A DNA stretch of 10,264 nt from an uncultured Oscillospiraceae bacterium (lineage in GTDB: Bacteria; Bacillota; Clostridia; Oscillospirales; Acutalibacteraceae). Shown in pieces: positions 6,652-10,264 of the stretch. The notes beneath the pieces are model-generated. The model did not search any database. It worked only from the letters and a program-made list of their open reading frames with translations, and was not told the DNA's origin. The translations under genes were made by a program, and so were the position numbers. Position 1 is the stretch's first letter, and each line of letters starts with the position of its first letter. The DNA lies in NCBI GenBank assembly GCA_900549155.1, contig URNF01000075.1:1-10264 (forward strand), given 5' to 3'.

Positions 6652-7404
6652 TCAGTGCGTATCCTTGGCAATGACCTCATCAAGCCGCTTTTCGCAGAAA
6701 TCCAAAAACTCACCCCAAAGCGCGGGGTCGATAAATTTGTTTTCACCGGTCTTCAAAAGCAGTTCGCCCTTAACGGCGGTGTCGTTGTTCCAAACATGAT
6801 TGCCGATGAAAACATCGATCTTTTCTTTTCTCAGTCGGTCCAAAGAATTGCGGTAACCCTCGCGGCATCCGTCATAGTCAAAATGCCTCTGCGCCAGTGT
6901 GTTTGCACCCGCACCGCCGAACATACCGACACGATAGGTCTTGCCGTTATCCTCGGTGTCAAAGAAGAACGAGACCGTTCCCTTTGTGTGTCCCGGTGTT
7001 TCCATGAAACGGATGGTCGTGTTGCCGAGCGTGAGCGTGTCGCCGTCCTTTATAAGAATATCCGGATCAACATACGGCTTTGCCTTTTCCACGTCGTTGT
7101 GACCGAGCAGCGTTTTCGCGCCCGACAGGTCGACCATCGCTCTTGTCGCTTCCGTGTGATCATTGTGCCAATGCGTGAGAAGAATATACTTGATATCCTC
7201 CGGACGGAAGCCGAGCTTATAGATCGAGCGAATGACCAGATACAGTGAATTGGAATAGCCGGGGTCGATCAAAATGAGTCCCTCGCCCGTGTCGATCAAA
7301 TGGCAGGATGCCTGAAAGGTACCGGCAAAATACACATTGCCGATGATCCGAAACGGCTCCATCTTCCCTTCCCAGGGATTGACGATCTTTCTTCTTGCAA
7401 ACAT
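6652..7404 (-). CDS. Metallo-beta-lactamase-fold hydrolase (subclass B3-like, substrate unknown)
   Basis: This 250-residue protein is a probably cytoplasmic zinc hydrolase of the metallo-beta-lactamase superfamily; no signal peptide is seen. Metal-binding HWHNDH is at 78-83, with further likely ligands His139 (in TPGHT) and His203 (in GNH); LILIDPGY (43-50) is the usual strand-turn before it. Where many relatives have the bridging Asp of a GD motif, this protein reads VGMFGGAGAN (159-168). That resembles the B3-like branch, where a His of the HxHxDH motif serves instead. The ATG at 7404 follows GAGGAG (complement of 7411-7416) by 6 bases. An in-frame upstream ATG at 7464 is rejected because the promoter lies downstream of it. 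The substrate cannot be named: this fold includes lactamases, lactonases, thioesterases and glyoxalase-like enzymes. It seems to be a single-gene unit. Confidence 0.88.
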   Translation of the reverse strand: MFARRKIVNPWEGKMEPFRIIGNVYFAGTFQASCHLIDTGEGLILIDPGYSNSLYLVIRSIYKLGFRPEDIKYILLTHWHNDHTEATRAMVDLSGAKTLLGHNDVEKAKPYVDPDILIKDGDTLTLGNTTIRFMETPGHTKGTVSFFFDTEDNGKTYRVGMFGGAGANTLAQRHFDYDGCREGYRNSLDRLRKEKIDVFIGNHVWNNDTAVKGELLLKTGENKFIDPALWGEFLDFCEKRLDEVIAKDTH

Positions 7405-7435
7405 AGGGGACTCCTCTCTCCTTTTTATCGAGAAG

Positions 7436-7464
7436 ATTTTAGCACATACAAAGAAAGATGTCAA
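7436..7464 (-). promoter_or_regulatory. Promoter of the metallo-hydrolase gene
   Basis: On the minus strand a perfect -35 TTGACA (complement of 7459-7464) and -10 TAAAAT (complement of 7436-7441) are 17 bases apart. The expected start near 7429 leaves a leader of about 25 bases that contains the ribosome binding site. This fixes the gene as its own unit and supports the 7404 start codon. Confidence 0.85.
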
Positions 7465-7507
7465 AAGCTTTTTCGCTTTGAAGGCACAAATACGTGTGAA
7501 AAGCAGA

Positions 7508-7530
7508 CAGGCTCACCGGAAGTGAGCCTG
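7508..7530 (-). terminator. Terminator hairpin after the surface-protein gene
   Basis: Nine-base arms CAGGCTCAC and GTGAGCCTG (7508-7516 and 7522-7530) enclose a 5-base loop, about 20 bases past the stop codon at 7552-7554. On the minus strand TCTGCTTTTC follows, a weak T run. Its place between the surface-protein stop and the hydrolase promoter fits a terminator. Confidence 0.65.
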
Positions 7531-7551
7531 CCGATTTCTGTTTGTACCCTG

Positions 7552-10264
7552 TTATCCGACAGAATTCTTTTCCTTTCTGCTCATGATGGTTGTGCCGATC
7601 ACAATGCCGCCGCTGATTAACAGAACGGCAAACCACAAAGCAAGGTTGTTGTTATCGCCGGTCTGCGGAGAAGAGGTATTGCCGGGCTTCGTGGGCTGAC
7701 TGGCCAAGCCGCTTCCGGAGCCGGTCGCCGGGATTTCGGCGGCAGCCTTTTTGTAGCCGCAGACGGTGCATTCCTCGTGCTTGGAGCCTTTTTCGGTTGC
7801 GGTCGCTTCCTTGTCGGTAACCCACTTGAAGGTGTGCACCGCCGTGTCCGCCTTGTCGCCGCAGGCACATTCGTGCCAGTGATTTGTTCCGTCATACTTC
7901 CACGCCGTACCGTAACTATGCGTATGGGATTCCGCCGTCGGCGTAATCGTTTTAACATTGGGGAGACTCAGGTATCCGTCTGTGGCGGGAACCGCTGTCA
8001 CTGCGTTTCCGTTCACCGTAGCGGCGACTTCTCTGCTGAAGTCATATCCCCTTTCCGGCAGCAGCATAACGGAATATACATATTTTTTTCCGCTTTCAAA
8101 CGTAGTAACGGTCGGCAAAGTGCTGTACGCCCCGCCGTCGGAATACCATGCGGCAACGGGCACATCGTTTTCATCTAACTCCTGCCAGTATTCATTGGCA
8201 ACCCGATATTTGCCCTGATCGGCGGCTGCTACGGTGGCAGTAGCCCGGGGTGCGTCACCAGGTTTATAATCGAGTTTCACATTCTCTACGGCGGCGGAGG
8301 TAATGGCGTTTGGCTGACCTGCGTTCGGAAGGTCAAATGTGTAAATTCTTTTAATGTGCAGTTCTTTGCCCGATTCCTTTATTTCAAGCTTTTTGTGGCT
8401 TTTCGGTGTGCCCCATTCGTCTTCTCCGACGGTAACAACAGTCCCGTCATTGCTGAAAGAATAACCGCTGCCAGCGGCAAGGACAACATTATATTGATAG
8501 CTGTTGCCTGCTTCAAAATTGATAATACGCTCATCAGCCGGAAGAGATGCCATCTTATCCGAGTCGGAGTACCAGCGGCGTCCTGTTTCATACCACTGAC
8601 CGCCGCCTTCCGGCTGGCGAATCTCAGTCCAACACTCATAGGCAACGGCACAATTGCCCTCTGATACGGATGCCGCTGCGCGAGGAGTGTCGCCTGCTTT
8701 GTAGCTGATATTCTCATAGTCCAGCGTCACATTCTCCACAGCGGAAGGGGTGGTAGCCGCCGCAATCTTCACGGGCGTATCACTGCGCAACTGGCACCGG
8801 TCTGTGTCAGCGCCGGTAATCTCCATACCGTCTCCCAGATTGAACTGTGTCAGTTTCAGCGCAATATTCCCGGCGCAGCCGGTGTCAAAGGAAGAGATGC
8901 CTCCGTTGAAGGTCGCCTCACGACCGTCGCCCCATATTTTTACCAGCGGTGTGGGAAAGCCGTCCTCTGTGTTCACGGGGAACACAGTGGGCTCGATCTC
9001 TCCCCAATCCCAGGCAACATCCAGCGTCCCGCTGTTAACGGTAAGCTTAGTCAGCCAAAGAGCAGGGCTGGTATACAGTGTTCCGGATTCGAGCTTTTTC
9101 ACCGGCTCACGGATGGTAAGCGTGGCGTTCGATAAGGTCATTTCTTTGGCAAGGATATACCGCGTCTGTACCGTACCGCCGGAAATATTGACCGTGTCGG
9201 GCAGCATGCTTCCTGTTCTTACCGTACCGCCGGTCACGGTGAACTTTTTCATAGAGAAGTTACTGTTTTCAGCATAAAGCGCACCGCCGTTCACTTCGAT
9301 GCTGCCGGCGATTTCCGTATTGGAGGTAACAACCTCCTTGGTCGCACCTACGCCTCCCTTTTCAACACGGAGTTTACCGCCGCTGAGCTTTATGCCGCCT
9401 GCGCTGACAGAAATACCATTGGTGGCTGCGACCGTAACCTCACCATTGTGAGAAATGAGCAGATCTCCTGTGAATGTCTGCACTGCAAAGGCAAGACCTT
9501 CACCATCCATAGCAGGAACGCACTTGGCGGTCAGCTTTCCGCTGCCGGTGACTGAAATGCTGCCCTTGGACACAGTTACGCCATCGGAAAAGGATTTTCT
9601 TGGATTCTGCGGATCTTCCGTATCATAGGATTCTCCGCCGATGGCTGTAAGCGAACCGCCGGTTATCAGCAAGATCTTGCTGCGCCTGCTGCTGTTGTCC
9701 ATACGAACACCGACGGAGAAAGCGCAGTCGGCTGAGTATGCCGTTCCGCCCTGAGCAGTGATATGGCCGCCCTCAATTTCAAAGTCGCCGTCTGCTACGC
9801 CGATGGCACAGGAATAAGTCCATGCGTTACCGGTGTTTTTATGGGTACCGGAGGTAACGGACAGGGTGCCTGTACCCGAAGCTCCGCCCTTAACTTTCAG
9901 GTCGCCCATAGCTTCCAAAGCGGTTATTACCATATGCTTATTATATTCACCATCTTCTGCTATCGCAGCATCGCCGCCGGTAATTGTGTTCGTTGTGCCG
10001 TCAGCCAACACAATGGTGGTTCTGTCCGGCAGCTTAACAGCCGTGGCAGCCTTGGTGGTGAAGTCGATGCCCCTGAGTGTCAAAGTCTTGGTGCCGTTAT
10101 CCCAAGTGGAATCGGCAGCACCGAAGGACTTATACTGATTGAGCAGAGCAATCGCCGCCGCACCGCCGTCGGAAGCGGTGAAGTCCGCCGTTTCTGTTGC
10201 CGGGTCTGCGGCAAACGCCGTCATCGGCACCAGCGACAGCACCATGCAAAGCGCCAGTAGGACT
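7552..10264 (-). CDS. Secreted, wall-anchored surface protein with beta-rich repeats (N-terminus beyond window)
   Basis: I do not recognise a named gene; the style is that of large surface proteins of gut Clostridia. The frame is open to the right edge, so the start lies outside; residues here are counted from an internal Met at 10245. A signal-peptide core (VLLALCMVLSLVP) ends at a likely cleavage site AFA|AD (11-14). Residues about 50-500 carry many short strand-and-turn units such as GGIKLSGGKLRV, FTVTGGTVRT and VNISGGTVQT, suggesting a beta-helix or related carbohydrate-binding-type fold. Two related modules follow (about 500-606 and 650-748). Next is a Cys/His module (774-842) and then SPQTG (859-863), a hydrophobic span (867-885) and a basic tail (SRKEK), which together form a sortase sorting signal. 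It is probably displayed on the wall; a role in adhesion or glycan binding is a guess. No sortase is in the window. Confidence 0.85.
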   Translation of the reverse strand, partial: VLLALCMVLSLVPMTAFAADPATETADFTASDGGAAAIALLNQYKSFGAADSTWDNGTKTLTLRGIDFTTKAATAVKLPDRTTIVLADGTTNTITGGDAAIAEDGEYNKHMVITALEAMGDLKVKGGASGTGTLSVTSGTHKNTGNAWTYSCAIGVADGDFEIEGGHITAQGGTAYSADCAFSVGVRMDNSSRRSKILLITGGSLTAIGGESYDTEDPQNPRKSFSDGVTVSKGSISVTGSGKLTAKCVPAMDGEGLAFAVQTFTGDLLISHNGEVTVAATNGISVSAGGIKLSGGKLRVEKGGVGATKEVVTSNTEIAGSIEVNGGALYAENSNFSMKKFTVTGGTVRTGSMLPDTVNISGGTVQTRYILAKEMTLSNATLTIREPVKKLESGTLYTSPALWLTKLTVNSGTLDVAWDWGEIEPTVFPVNTEDGFPTPLVKIWGDGREATFNGGISSFDTGCAGNIALKLTQFNLGDGMEITGADTDRCQLRSDTPVKIAAATTPSAVENVTLDYENISYKAGDTPRAAASVSEGNCAVAYECWTEIRQPEGGGQWYETGRRWYSDSDKMASLPADERIINFEAGNSYQYNVVLAAGSGYSFSNDGTVVTVGEDEWGTPKSHKKLEIKESGKELHIKRIYTFDLPNAGQPNAITSAAVENVKLDYKPGDAPRATATVAAADQGKYRVANEYWQELDENDVPVAAWYSDGGAYSTLPTVTTFESGKKYVYSVMLLPERGYDFSREVAATVNGNAVTAVPATDGYLSLPNVKTITPTAESHTHSYGTAWKYDGTNHWHECACGDKADTAVHTFKWVTDKEATATEKGSKHEECTVCGYKKAAAEIPATGSGSGLASQPTKPGNTSSPQTGDNNNLALWFAVLLISGGIVIGTTIMSRKEKNSVG
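7720..7926 (-). other. Cys/His module of the surface protein (CxCG...CxxCG)
   Basis: Residues 774-842 read SHTHSYGTAWKYDGTNHW, then HECACGDK, and about 30 residues later HEECTVCGYKK. Two Cys pairs with nearby His resemble a zinc-ribbon-like site. Modules of this type are common near the C-terminus of Firmicutes surface proteins, often several in a row; here there is one. Metal binding and function are not shown by the sequence. Confidence 0.7.
8002..8748 (-). repeat. Two related protein modules in the surface protein
   Basis: Module A (residues about 500-606, bases 8428-8748) and module B (about 650-748, bases 8002-8298) share a series of blocks: AVEN-V-LDY, GD-PRA-A-V, YE/NE-W-E, WYSD, LP, FE-G--Y-Y-V-L, and GY-FS. 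Each is about 100 residues, rich in predicted strands, and looks like an Ig-like or similar spacer domain. They have diverged well beyond recent duplication; the longest shared DNA words, such as CACATTCTC, are short. Confidence 0.7.

Noticed and set aside
4872..6746. A 624-codon open frame on the minus strand across copA
   Set aside because: It is antisense to the well-supported copA, has the same His/Arg/Gln-rich shadow composition, and crosses the terminator hairpin into the hydrolase gene.
7405..7464. A 20-residue N-terminal extension of the metallo-hydrolase
   Set aside because: The extension's ATG overlaps the -35 element and the reading passes through the -10, upstream of the expected transcript start. 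The ATG at 7404 has its own ribosome binding site.
7461..7481. Short imperfect hairpin TCAAAAGC/GCTTTGA
   Set aside because: It needs a bulge, overlaps the hydrolase -35 region, and has no fitting T run; the better hairpin at 7508-7530 serves the surface-protein gene.
1..10264. A defence system, CRISPR array, prophage, insertion sequence, tRNA or rRNA
   Set aside because: No spaced direct repeats, transposase or integrase motifs, terminal inverted repeats, or tRNA-like cloverleaf sequences were seen on either strand. The window is almost filled by sugar transport, copper export, hydrolase and surface-protein genes.

Overview
The window looks like chromosomal DNA of a moderately GC-rich Gram-positive anaerobe of the class Clostridia, probably an Oscillospiraceae/Ruminococcaceae-type gut bacterium. 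The evidence is strong AGGAGG-type ribosome binding sites, a lipoprotein sugar-binding protein, a Firmicutes-type CsoR and CopA pair, and a cell-wall sorting signal (SPQTG, membrane span, basic tail) on a surface protein. This placement is an inference from gene style, not a database match.

Layout. Bases 1-3555 (minus strand) carry mglB, mglA and mglC, a galactose/methyl-galactoside-type ABC importer; mglC runs off the left edge. A 32-base perfect palindrome separates mglB from mglA and may set the ratio of binding protein to transporter. Bases 3556-3770 are a divergent control region. To the left is the mgl promoter; to the right is a consensus promoter whose 17-base spacer is almost filled by a CsoR-type operator. 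Bases 3771-6596 (plus strand) are csoR and copA, a copper-sensing repressor and a copper-exporting P1B ATPase. The ATPase ends in a second heavy-metal-binding domain that has its own ribosome binding site and start codon, so the gene may also make a free CopZ-like chaperone. A strong hairpin at 6610-6643 lies between copA and the convergent 6652-7404 gene (minus), a stand-alone metallo-beta-lactamase-fold hydrolase with a clear promoter. Bases 7552-10264 (minus) encode a large surface protein whose N-terminus is cut by the right edge. It has a signal peptide, a beta-rich repeat region, two related modules, a Cys/His module and a wall-anchor signal.

How the genes work together. The mgl genes form one uptake system, with an external lipoprotein receptor, a double-domain ATPase and a permease. 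CsoR and CopA form a copper-stress unit in which Cu(I) should release CsoR from the operator and induce the exporter. The hydrolase and the surface protein appear to be separate single-gene units. I found no RNA gene, CRISPR array, insertion sequence, phage gene or defence system. The observation most worth following is the possible dual product of copA.
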